Assembly: GCA_035041965.1 (NCBI GenBank)
Contig: JAPYMA010000065.1
Coordinates: forward strand, 248,001 to 312,000
From: Anisakis pegreffii
Lineage: Eukaryota; Nematoda; Chromadorea; Rhabditida; Anisakidae
DNA: 64,000 bases
Reading direction: 5' to 3'
Made by a program: the position numbers and the translations under genes. Positions 53,568 to 64,000 of the stretch are shown here, piece by piece. Position 1 is the first letter of the stretch. Each line of letters opens with the position of its first letter. The notes under the pieces were generated by a model. The model did not search any database. It had not been told where the DNA came from and saw only the letters and a program-made list of their open reading frames with translations.

Positions 53568-53658
53568 GAGGGGGGTGGATAAGCTGTTTGGCGAATGGAG
53601 GGGGGGTGGATAAGCTGTTTGGCGAATGGAGGGGGGTGGATAAGCTGTTTGGCGAATG
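53568..53658 (+). repeat. Three-copy 30-bp G-rich minisatellite
   Basis: Copies at 53568-53597, 53598-53628 and 53629-53658 are identical except that the G run is 6, 7 and 6 bases. Each has a G run, then tggataagctgtttggcgaatg. It is the clearest tandem repeat in the window and lies in non-coding DNA. Confidence 0.95.
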
Positions 53659-56600
53659 TTTTGTTGATGCTATTTGATAATTAGCATTCTGGTCGGCTGG
53701 TCAGACGAATATCAATCGATGAAGAACGAATAATGTCTGATAATATGTCTTGTACATCAACAACGAACGTGTCTGTTTATTATACGTGAATTGATATCAT
53801 CCTACGCTTCTTCATGTTATGAAAACATGCACATGCATCTCCTGTGATTCACATTCATTTTCATCGTTATGATTAGCGCTTATCTCGTACAGACAGACGA
53901 GCAGCATCCATTATCCAGCCGTTGCATGAGAAATCTATGCAACGAAATAAGTCTTCTTCTTTGTGGGATGAAAGCAGTACGGATTATGTCACGTTAGCTT
54001 GCCTAGTGATAAAAGATACTATACAAACTCATCAAGACCAAAGGCGATTAGAAACAACTGCAGAATTGATAACTAGCTGATACAAAAGATCTGAGTAGCA
54101 ATCTGTCGTTTAGCTCAAACCACTTTACAAATTCAATATGATGGCGTATAAATTCAAAAAGTGGGTTGCGAGATGCGTTATGATCAAAAGGAAGAAACTA
54201 TTATGAATTTTGAAGATTCACTACGGTACTGGTATGAGGAAGTTTAGTGCTGTTCATGATCTAGGCTGGATCATTAATCTGGCGTATAGTACCGTAATTA
54301 AAAGCAAATTCAAAAGCTGCGAACAAGGAAATTCAAATTCAAAGTCTGTGGACAAGGTAATTCAATTTTCCATTGGATTTTCAACTGAATCAGAAGTTTG
54401 CGTCAAAAACTTACTTTTGTTCAGCTGGTGAAGGTGAGGTCTGAAAGGGGCTTACATTGTTACCGGAAACGTTACCGGAAATGACTGCAGTTTCGCTTTC
54501 TGACTGATAATAGACGAGTCTTGACGTGTACAGCAATAAACTAACCTTACAAATGGCTAAAAACCCTAGATGATAATGATTTCGTCTCAGCAATCAAGTG
54601 CTGGAACACACTGTCAACAATTGCACATCTGTTTAAATCTGTGATATTTTCTTTTTCTGTATATACTGGCATCGATACACTAGCGTTCGTTTGGCTGAGA
54701 CACACAATACTGTATGATGGCAGCAGATGGCCATTGGTAAATATTGCAGAAATGGTTTTCAGATATTCTGTCCATTGATGACAGCTGATAAAACGTTTTC
54801 AGTTCTAATCTCATTTCATCAACCAACATCCACACTGAGTGGCCTTTGCCGATGATTTCCACACAAGCGTTCCTTCCGAACAAACGATGTTTTCATTTAT
54901 CACAAGTGGTGGATGAGATGCATTATTCATTCATTAGCCATGAACACCAGGGATGTGTGATTGCACAGTTAACGTTCTATTCAAAACAGAGCCGTATAAA
55001 TTGCTTCTCGTCTCTTATTCATATGCATCATCATAAAACAAAACTAAATAACAACTGAAATGCTGATTACAGCTGCCCAATGCAACGGTTGTTTTGATCT
55101 CGTTCAATGCCAAAACAAATTGATTGATGCATCTGTTTTAGTAAATCGGAGACTCAAAATCGAGTCAATCTTTCAGCAAAATCTTGCATGGATATAATTT
55201 AATCACTCGATTATTTTTTCAGTTATCTAACAATAAATCACAGAAGCTTCTTCAAGATCACCCCAATTACCATTACCATCAGCACTGACTGCATTTCTCA
55301 TTTTTCACCAGCCATCATGCGCTATCACAAAACAGTCTCATAACTGCAGTAGGAATATTATTTTTGGCGAATTTTTCGAATATCTTCCACATGTTGTCAT
55401 GAATTTGTGGTGTCGCACTGCGAAGATGAAGTGACAAATTGCGTATGGATAACATTTATTACGAACATATTAAGATTACCTGCACGAAACAATTGAAATC
55501 TGCGGAACGAAGTAGAATTATATAAATGAGAATAAAATCAATTCAAATCATTGGTTATTAGAAATTACAAATAAGTCGTCTGATCGCTTCAGAAACGATA
55601 AATGATTCGTTGAATTACGTCATATGAGTGATATTAGTTGGATTATTAACAAAAAAAGGGAAACAGCGATTCGAAGTGATATAAAGAAAGGCTTAGGAAA
55701 TGAAGAGGCACTGAATGAGACGTGAATTGAACAAAATTCAAATTGAATGAATCTGTCAAACAGCGGTAATTCATACCCACTGATAAAAATATCCACATTT
55801 TTTTACCAAAGCAATCTGAAAACTACATAAAATGATGTCAAATCAGGACGCTCGGTTCATTCATCAGTTATCATTCAGTGCTCCAATCAATCAAACAAAA
55901 AACAAGAAGCATTAATAGAAACTCCGTTTAGCACTGCATAAAATATGTACAAACTTTAGCGAAGAGACAGAATATAAAAAAACCTCGAATATTAACAGAT
56001 ATATGAGCATGCAATTATGGAATTATAAACAAAACTCAAATTGTTCTCCCATAAATCCAAATTTTCTTCACGAGTTGTATCACTGTTAACTTGAAATTTT
56101 CATTTTGAACATAGGAAAATCAATTTTCAAGAATATATACAATCAGAAGGCAACCGTTTTGTTAGGTCCACTCAACAAGATAGCGTTTTATAGGAAATAG
56201 CATTTGAAAGCAAATCATAAAACGAAAAATTGAAATAGGCAATCATGACTGGAACCGTAGTTTATTGCCATGCCTATTGTTTGCAATAAGCCGTGGGTAC
56301 CTGATGAAAACGATTGAATTCATCAATGATCTTCAGTGAGAGAGCTGGAAACAGTGGCTAGATTGCACACAGAGAGATGAAATTTTCCACAAGACTTGAT
56401 AATGAAAAGCATTTCAAAGTTTAGAGAATAGATATAATTAAGAAATCTTGCTGGATCCAGTAATTAGAAGCAATCGCCCGGTAACTTCAAATAAGAATTG
56501 AACATGATCAATTGGCATAGCTACTACCTTCAGGCGCACATTATTATCAGAAATGTGAGACGATGGCCGAAGATTTGAAAAATGGAGAGTGAGTTCATGC

Positions 56601-57054
56601 GAAACGTTAACGAACTTAAACTAATAACATAAACGTAGTTTACAGAATATCGAACTAAACGATATGGATGACATTCGATGAATCAAAAACTGCACTGTCC
56701 GAGCCCATCGCACTCGAATTCAAATAATCTGCACCAGCCAGCTTCATTAATTTGCTGCTTTTGTAAGGTCCCTTATAGGAGCCTCCAATAAAGAACAAAA
56801 CAACATTGAATTCGTGCAGCTCATTGAGAAAATATTCAGTTTCTGCAGTTCCTCAAAAGAACTGCTTGAACCAAAACGATCACAGTTCTATTTTTTGATC
56901 TTTCCAATTTGTTTGTGTGCTTGACATGAAAATTAGAAAACAGTGATACAAATGCGGGGTAGGAAACACAGAAATAATAATCGTGAAGTTGATGAATAAG
57001 GCCACATCAGTCGGTGAGATATTCGCAGCAATCAACAGTTGAAAATAACGACGT
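53659..57054. other. Non-coding stretch downstream of the RhoGEF gene
   Basis: AT-rich sequence without a supported exon. The part next to 57054 is the 3'UTR of the PLEKHG-like gene. A minus-strand AATAAA at 56261-56266, about 790 bases past the stop, could be its polyadenylation signal. Confidence 0.4.
56261..56266 (-). promoter_or_regulatory. Candidate polyadenylation signal of the RhoGEF gene
   Basis: Canonical AATAAA on the coding strand downstream of the stop at 57055. I looked for nearer copies and noticed none, but variant hexamers are common in nematodes. Confidence 0.3.
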
Positions 57055-60000
57055 TCATGTGAGGAGCTTATGAGCTGATGGAGTGATTTGAGATGTGGCA
57101 CATCGAGATGGTTTCTCGATTTGTTTGACCATCTCTTTGACAACACCCAAACTTGGATCCAATAGAACTTCATTCAGTTGTGCACATTGCTCCACCGTCA
57201 ATGGCGTTCGCTGCCTGAAATAACAAAAATTTATCGATGCTTACAGCTCTATGATAAACATTCAGTGCATCCTTAAGTGAAATTCATTCAGTGTATCCTT
57301 CAAAACATCACAAATAAAAATGAAGCAGTGTTTGGTCGAACCTCGCCAGTTGCAAACCACTCGAATATCGACGATCTGATTGATTGTGAGCGATTTTTAC
57401 GTAGGGTGGTGAAATGGTACTGGGAGCAGAGGATTTTCTGCTTTGATACTCAGTCACAGTGACTCGTAATGGAATGTTGTTTGGAGCTGTATATGATGAA
57501 AATGATTTCTGAAACGATTAACAATATTGCAATTGGCACGAAATTGTTTAGCATCCGATCGCTGAAATAGTTGATGCTAAATTGGCATCTTGAACATCTG
57601 AACCAGTAATATGGTCGTCACCTTCTTAGAAGGTTAGACTGTCGAAGATGTAGAAAGATTTGTAGGTGTTTCATTCAGGTTACGATATGAGCTCAGTTAC
57701 TTCAGTGTTCAAATTGTTTAGGTTGCCCTTAGTTCATGAGAAAAGAAGTGAAGATTCTCGAATTGATGAGAGAAATTTTGAGATGATTAGAAATGAAAAG
57801 AAATTTAGAGATCACTCACCGCATCAACACAATTCTCAACATTTTTATTCATCGCATTCTTATGACGAAGTCGCCACACTTGTTCGGCCACTTGCGAGGA
57901 TCTTCGTCGATGATGTACATTCGATGGGCCATTATTGAGTCTGAAATTTAACTGCTTTGTCCACCTCGATGATTATTAAAACATTCAAAACGATACAAGA
58001 TTTCAGCGAATTTGTATGCATAAAGCGATACAGTATAACAGTTGTTACCTATTGCGAACGGCTGGCGATTCAGTCCAATTGACACCTTTCGGTACGTCAT
58101 CGTCATCTGTTTCGTCGGTATCCGACGCATGAGCTTTCATCTTTTCGTCCAGCATTTTGGCGAAATCCGATCCGTTCATGAATACTTCAGAATTATTATC
58201 TGGAATAAAGTATCTTCAATAAAATTGCGATAAATTCATTTAGTCGAATGATCAATCCGCTCATTATTCATTACTGGTTGGTACTGACTGTGATTTCATG
58301 AATGGTACTGATACTGATATTCTGTAAATCACAATCGTGAATGCGATTGTGATTTACAGAATTAATGCGCAACTGAAACATACCGATTGGTTCAACAACG
58401 AACGCTTCACTTGACTGATCGGCCATGAGGGATGAATCCGGAATGGGTGTAGACGTACATATCAAATCATCGAATTTGCTCAACGATTTCGAACGCTCTC
58501 GCCTCTCCCGATCCGTGTTTTCCTCTAAAACTAGCTCTACGTTACAAAAGTCGCCCATTAACATAGCAAAATGACAAAAGTACTCCGACTCGTTCGTGAA
58601 AGATTCTGATGAGCAGTGGTTGAACCGTGAGCACTCAAATTATTAAAATAGAAAGCAATTAAAAAGTGAAATGATCATAAAAGAAACCATTTTTTGGATT
58701 TGCGCTAATGGGCGACGACGAGTGAACTTTCTTGGATGTATGCGATTGTCGCATATCGCATTTCTTCTGTGAAGTCTCGGCTGTATTCGTCTTTTCAACA
58801 AGATTATCCGCATTTATAGCTAACAGATTTAGCTCCTGAAATGGAACACACTTAACTATTTTAAATATTTTCTCCTCATACATGCTACAATTAGGACCGA
58901 ATCTCAAACGTTCGAATAAGCGGATTTCCTCCGCTCCAGAAATGAATGTTTATGAGTTATATATCGACGAGAATACGAAAACATGTTGACGGAAGTGAGA
59001 ATGAACTGGAGATAATTGCGCCAGAATTGCAACCTTGTAAAGCTCAGCGAAAGTGTTTTCGATGTGTTCACTGGCAGATGGCGAAGAAATGTTCACAGAT
59101 GAGGGTGATATGCGAGCAGATGACTCTTGTAAAGGAGTTGAATCCGTTACCATTGCATGTACACTTTGCGCAACTGTTGGAACTTTTGAAATGACTGTGA
59201 CTGAAATTGTTAGATTGGAAAACTGAGAAATTACATTCGCAATTATCTGCTGATCAAGTGATTACAGCAAAATGAGTTAGATTATAGGATATGAAGCTCT
59301 GAATATACTAGAATGCGTCGACTGAGAAGCAAAAGAAGGTAACCTGGCTAGATTTGTATCGTTGCGTTTCGCACAGTTATGAGCATTTGTTTGGTCGCTA
59401 ATAGATCCGGTGGTATTACGCTGAAAACAATGAGCTGGATGATATATCACGCTATTGAAACGAACTAATGAATATAATCAACACTGAAAATGTGCGCTCA
59501 ATTCGGACTGATGAAAATCTGAGATGATGATTTCGAATGATCAAAAACGATTTCATTTATAGACGACGCACCATGGTGGTTGCAGAGGGAAGTGGCGGAA
59601 GGAAGCCGTTGCGTTTTTTGCCATTCAAAAGTTTCGGGCGTGAATTGTCGTGCGATTTACGTCTAGCGAACATACTGGAAATTGCGGTTGCCGAATTATC
59701 CACAGCACCAAAAGGTAGCGATGGGGCAGCACTAAACGCGCCATTGCTAACGAGCGACTTTGTCGTGAAACTAGACGTCGATGGCTGAAAATGATAGTTT
59801 TGAATTGAAACAGAGGATATATCACACCATAGAGTTGTGCAAAATGAAATCTGCGAAAAAAGTGTGCTCGTGACATGAATTTCGATAAGGGTTTCGAGCA
59901 AAACATTTTTACAAAATGTTCATAAACAGAGTGATAAAATGAAGTTAATATGAATAGCAACAGTCGACGCAAAATGACAGTGAAAATTGAATAACCGTGG

Positions 60001-60567
60001 CATTATTTTCAGAGTTGCACGTGCATGCCGTAGGCGTTTCTTTAGTCGCTAAGCCGATATTGACTGCACTCAGCACAGGAATGAGGCTACCTGTTGAGGA
60101 CTGAAAAAAGATTTGAAATAAAATCTGTAATAAAATGGAATGTCCCTCAGTTGCCGTTGACTCTAATCAGGAGCAGCCACAAGTTTTCATCAGATAAATA
60201 CCAACGTTTAGACTGAAAGATCAACCAGCGCAATGATAAATGAAATTCATCGCCGCAATCGGAAATCCAATCTGACGTTGCAATATAATTGCAATGTTAC
60301 GCCAAAAGTGAGCGGCCAATTTGATCAATCAATTACGAATTCTATTTTGTCACTTTTAATTCCATAAGGCACTGCTGACAAGAATCCAACAAATTCTCAT
60401 CAAACGACTAACCGCTTTAGACACTCTAGATGTTGATCGTGTCCTTGAGCTGCTACGATCACGTCGCTGCGATCTGCGCACAGTGGTATTTGCATCAACA
60501 CTTTTGCGCCTTTTCTCCAAATACTTCGGAATTTTTTTCACACCTTTTCCACCGTAGACGGTCCCAT
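57055..60567 (-). other. C-terminal tail of the PLEKHG-like protein
   Basis: After the PH domain the tail reads GTVYGGKGVKKIPKYLEKRR, a basic Arg/Ser block (RRSQRRDRSSSRTRSTSRVS), Ser/Thr-rich segments, an acidic segment (SDTDETDDDDVPKGVNWTES) and a basic helix (RRRSSQVAEQVWRLRHKNAM). The final exon encodes a helical stretch (LNEVLLDPSLGVVKEMVKQI). Short exons with clean donors in all three phases give strong support for the chain. Function of the tail is unknown. Confidence 0.75.
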
Positions 60568-63500
60568 CTAAAACAGTTTCACCTTAATAAGTCAAAAATT
60601 CCAAAGGAAGCGATCCACTGGTTGAAAGTTTTGAAACTGATTTTGGCCGACTGCATCACATACTGACTGTTGTGTTGGAGCACTTTACAATAAGAGACAC
60701 CTGGTTTGAAGCAAAAATATGGTGTGAAACAAGCTTTCCGAAAACTGACCATGATCAGGATTGATAACGAAAGATTTTGGATTAGTAGTGTCCATATTCA
60801 ACATCAACAGTTTAGTTCGTTCCGGTATCTCAACAGTATAATGATCCAACATCATTCGCTTCAGTTCTTTCATCCACTGGCGTTTTTGTTCGATGCTTGT
60901 TGACTACAATTCATTAGTAAGATTCGTAAAACGCCTCGCATGCTTAATATCTTAAGAGAGCAATTGGAATAACGTTAAGACATGTAGAGTGCTTACCAAG
61001 AAGGCGTATTGTACTTTAGGATTATCGAACGAGAGAACTTGAAATGCCAACGGATCCACAGAAATCGATTCATTCAGCATGATATTCGAACACTGAAATT
61101 CACGAAAGTAATATCTCCCATCTGCAGCCGTTCTCAGCGATTCAAAATTTATAGCATGCTTGTATAGTCGCACTACGTTTATCGAGCGATAGAACCTGCA
61201 TGATCACATCGCATTTTGGAGAAAAAAGCCTTAGTAACATCGGTAAACATGAATGATTCGTTTCGAAAGATCAAAAAGCGCACAAGAAGATGAAATGAGC
61301 TTGAGAAATTGAGTGAATACCATGATGTAATCTTTGCATATGAGTGCACCATTTCGTTCCTTGACAATCATCAACATTTCTTCGAACAGAAACAATTGTC
61401 GATTTGTTTTTGAACCAGCCAGCTTGAAGGTTCCTTCAAGAATCAGATCACCGTATCTGGACAGATCCTCGCCGTCGTCACTGCACCATCGATGCAACGC
61501 ACTTTGCAGTTCCTTCACTCGTTCCCAGTGCTCTACGCGTTTCTTCTCCTCGTTGATCTTCTCGGCTTGTTTCGTCATGCAGTGTAACGCCTCGGAGATT
61601 AACGCACGGTCCGTATCAGATACATCACGAGCGTCATTTGCATGCTTCAAAATGTTCTGAAACTGTGCCACTTAACACTCCAAAGAGCATTTGTTTAGTG
61701 GATAACCCACAGCCGTAAAACCAACGAACTGTTTACATATTTTCTTCAGTGCTTTCTCGAATTCAAATCACTCCTGATATGTTGGTCACACGTGAATATA
61801 AAATGATGTGGAATGCAAGTGACAAGTTTCACAATAAAAGCAGGCAAAAGAATGCGATGATTAACATAGTAGATCTGAAGGTTATCATACATATTTGCAC
61901 CAAACACAGAAACGATCATCATCAGCTTGGTATATCAACATATATCAGCTTTTCAAGAAGCTTCTCATCAACATATATCGAATACTGGCTAAAATACAGT
62001 AATGTAAATGAGATAGATTGAAGCCGACCTCCATAAAGAGATGGTATTTAAGAACCCGTTGAACGGGCTTGAGTAGATAGGCGCTTAACGGCAACGAATG
62101 TCCCAAGATGGTTTGCCGTAAGGCGAGAGTCTCAACCACCATGTTGTTCTTCATCAGAACCGATAATGTATCAACCATTCTAAAGGCGTAAAATCAAACA
62201 TCGGTGACAAGCACAGGCGAAAAAGTCGGCATCTGAAGTTTTCAGTCAACGTTTGAAGTTTCAGTAATAGAATTGTATCAACATACTTTTGATAGTTAGT
62301 ACAATAGGTAACGTAGTCTTTGAAACCGTCCATATTGTCAATGAAACATTTGGCCATCTGCAACTCACAACGAATTACCAATAAAGAACGAACAAATTCC
62401 AAATTAATGAAACGATGTAATTATCGATTCATTTCCTCATCATAAATAAATTCGACACTTCCATGAAAAGAGTCGAATACTGTGGAATGTGTGGTTGTTG
62501 TGCTGGTGTGAATCGAGGTTATTATAATGGTAAGTGTCAGAAATATTTTGAGAAATTATAGTGCAAACGGGAATTCCTCACTAAAGCAACGTTGAGAAGC
62601 GCTGCATCGAGTTGATGATAAAGGCGTCTGTTGAAGATGAAAATGCGCTCGATACAGCCGAATGTGTTCGACACATCGTCCACTGTCATTTGGAACTCTT
62701 CGCGATGGTCGATGAAGAAATTCAAATAACCCTTCAAGAACAAACATTTTTAGACATGCATCATCAATTATCCTTTTAGTATACTTTTTGCACTACTTTT
62801 TTTGGTACAGACTGCATTTGTCAGTTACCATACGAGGCAATTATAAGTCAGTTGTTTTCGGATGCTATTCGTCTCAACAGTATGATTTTTAGGAGCGACA
62901 AAATTACACAATGAGTACTGATATCTACAATCGACAAATCGAAATACTTTCAGCGACACAAAAAATTATTCAGCATACTTGAATGATATCATTGAGATCG
63001 TTCACGTAACAACGTTCCGTATCCAGCAACTCGATCGCAATTCGGTCCAATTGTGTTGCGTTACCATTTTTGAGAAGTTTTTGTCGGCGTGACTCGGACA
63101 GTGATGCTTCACGACTGAAAAGCCACTTGATTGTTTGCTTAATCAACCAAATTTGGACTATTTCGCATAAGTTCAAAACAATCCTATATCATTCGTTCAC
63201 CAAGTGCAGTAAATGATAGCCTACTGATTGCTCAATATCAAATGAAGTTAGTTTAACCATTTCGAAAAAAACCGGCAATTGACGGCTCATTGGAAGTAAT
63301 GAATGCCAGTTTAGTGAATTTTTCAATTCCAATTACAAGAAATAATTAATCGATGAGGTTGAAATGAAAAGTGTCGGAACAAAGAAACAACTAATGAGAT
63401 ACGTACGTAAGAAGACGTCTTTCGATGCTGAAGTCACGCGATTGAAACGATGGAGCCTCTTCACCAATTTCTGAACTTCTTAAACTGCTACGTGCTGAGC

Positions 63501-63901
63501 TATAGCCAGTTGACGAACTAACGAAACTGAGCCGTTGCAACGATTCCTTCAATGCAACAACGTTTGCGCTTTACAGTTAGAGCAAGGAACGCAAATTTAT
63601 CACCGATTGATAAGTGAATGCATAGCAAAATCTAATGTCATGAAGAAAAATTCAATGGCAATTTCGGCCAATTGCTTTGGTTTTTGCGTACTCTCTTAGA
63701 GAGCCTTCAATGAAGTCTAGTTGCTAATGAGCATTGAATCGCTAGTGAAATGCACATACCGTATCTTCATCGGTCGGAGTTTTTCCATTCGAAGATACTG
63801 TGGTAAACCTGCCCTCGACGACAGTGCCCATTCTTGGATTAATGCCGCACTTGTCTTTGCTGCTGGCAGCACTCGTTTCCAATTCGTCAGATTCCCGAAG
63901 G
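57055..63901 (-). CDS. PLEKHG1/2/3-family Rho guanine-nucleotide exchange factor (DH-PH), spliced, 5' end uncertain
   Basis: Twenty exons join in one frame: 63901-63760, 63546-63407, 63114-62979, 62731-62582, 62357-62287, 62179-62029, 61656-61321, 61092-60997, 60903-60750, 60567-60413, 60100-59996, 59784-59572, 59420-59309, 59200-59034, 58835-58688, 58524-58384, 58199-58049, 57940-57820, 57508-57342 and 57214-57055 (TGA). They give about 1004 residues. The DH domain (residues about 116-317) has the family signatures LDRIAIELLDTERCYVNDL and HSLPLSAYLLKPVQRVLKYH. The PH domain (about 325-432) ends with the expected Trp helix (QKRQWMKELKRMM). The match to human PLEKHG1-3 continues past the PH domain (EIPERTKLLMLNMD). 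Such proteins load GTP onto Rho-family GTPases to control actin and cell shape. The tail is Ser-rich, basic, then acidic. Exon 2's acceptor (ttgaag) is the weakest join. Confidence 0.9.
58319..58362. repeat. Perfect 19-bp inverted repeat in a RhoGEF intron
   Basis: Arms 58319-58337 and 58344-58362 are exact reverse complements with a 6-base loop (tgaatg). On the coding strand the hairpin begins about 21 bases after the donor of exon 58524-58384, inside a 184-base intron. Confidence 0.9.
60828..61493 (-). other. PH domain of the PLEKHG-like protein
   Basis: It is encoded by the end of exon 61656-61321 (YGDLILEGTFKL, QLFLFEEMLMIVKE), all of 61092-60997 (CSNIMLNESISVD) and the start of 60903-60750 (STSIEQKRQWMKELKRM). 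Strand pattern and the C-terminal Trp helix are typical. In this family the PH domain packs on the DH domain and helps membrane targeting. Confidence 0.88.
61494..63050 (-). other. RhoGEF (DH) domain of the PLEKHG-like protein
   Basis: It spans five exons (63114, 62731, 62357, 62179 and 61656 starts). The conserved CR1 glutamate (in LLDTERCYV) and the CR3 helix (LLKPVQRVLKYH) are both intact, so exchange activity is expected. No indel or stop interrupts it once introns are removed. The family is known to act on Cdc42, Rac or RhoA; the target here cannot be read from sequence. Confidence 0.9.
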
Positions 63902-63933
63902 CTGAAAACATGGATGGGTAAGGTGCCGTTCAT
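63902..63933 (-). CDS. Possible alternative start of the PLEKHG-like protein
   Basis: An ATG at 63933 is in frame with the exon at 63901 through the sequence MNGTLPIHVFS. The same bases also form a good acceptor (ccatgttttcag). So the protein may start here, or this may be intron with the true start further upstream, outside the window. I slightly favour the acceptor reading. Confidence 0.35.
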
Positions 63934-64000
63934 TTGAAACGAACAACTGAGGCAAACAAATCGAGTCTTTGAAACTGACTAATTTTTGAACGAAACCTAA

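Noticed and set aside
59557..59972. Two overlapping minus-strand frames of about 115 codons
   Set aside because: Only the segment 59784-59572 is flanked by splice sites and joins the RhoGEF frame; the rest is intron or the wrong frame.
60997..61203. Longer version of the RhoGEF exon from acceptor atcatgcag at about 61198
   Set aside because: It would insert about 35 residues into a PH-domain strand; the acceptor gaatttcag at 61095-61093 gives an exact family-like join.
61334..61660. 108-codon plus-strand frame
   Set aside because: It is exactly antisense to the DH/PH exon 61656-61321 of the RhoGEF gene, whose protein match is strong.
62154..62402. Continuous minus-strand frame reading through 62286-62180
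   Set aside because: The joined reading with an intron (GTATGT to cctttag) restores alignment to the DH domain (YQK then MVDTLSVL), so the read-through is intronic.
1..64000. tRNA, rRNA, CRISPR arrays and intact transposons
   Set aside because: I saw no cloverleaf B-box sequences, no regularly spaced repeats with unique spacers, and no transposase or reverse-transcriptase motifs in any frame. A dedicated scan would be needed to exclude degenerate copies.

Overview
This window is genomic DNA from a metazoan, almost certainly a nematode. The supporting signs are tandem six-cysteine ShKT (SXC) domains, short phase-diverse exons, polypyrimidine-CAG acceptors, and about 37% GC by eye. The long, repeat-rich introns and intergenic DNA would suit an ascaridoid or spirurid parasite better than Caenorhabditis, but that is inference. 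I saw no prokaryotic operon, rRNA, tRNA, CRISPR array or intact transposase gene.

Three genes can be read, all on the minus strand. (1) 347-1944 encodes a secreted protein with a signal peptide and three clear ShKT domains plus one degenerate domain. (2) 9200-23973 and beyond is the worm BCL11A/B (CTIP1/2) transcription factor. It keeps the N-terminal CCHC zinc knuckle (exons near 23.2-23.6 kb), long low-complexity linkers, and the three C-terminal fingers (exons 10.1-11.7 kb). Its first coding exon was not found with certainty; a five-base ATG-containing exon at 31.73 kb is proposed. At least one coding exon is missing between 14.5 and 22.8 kb because the exon phases do not join. (3) 57055-63901 and beyond is a PLEKHG1/2/3-type Rho guanine-nucleotide exchange factor. 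Twenty exons join in one continuous frame of about 1004 residues, containing DH and PH domains and a long basic and acidic tail. Its 5' end may lie beyond the window.

Between these genes, 2-9.2 kb holds only weak candidate exons. The 24-57 kb stretch is a 33-kb gene desert with microsatellites (several CAG/CTG tracts), a 30-bp G-rich tandem repeat, small hairpins and some unsupported short ORFs. It probably contains the 5' intron, promoter and regulatory DNA of BCL11.

The observations most worth checking are a near-perfect 26-bp hairpin inside the BCL11 locus (20203-20263), a 19-bp perfect hairpin beside a splice donor of the RhoGEF gene (58319-58362), the apparently reduced BCL11 finger set with a C2HC last finger, and the cryptic BCL11 exons.
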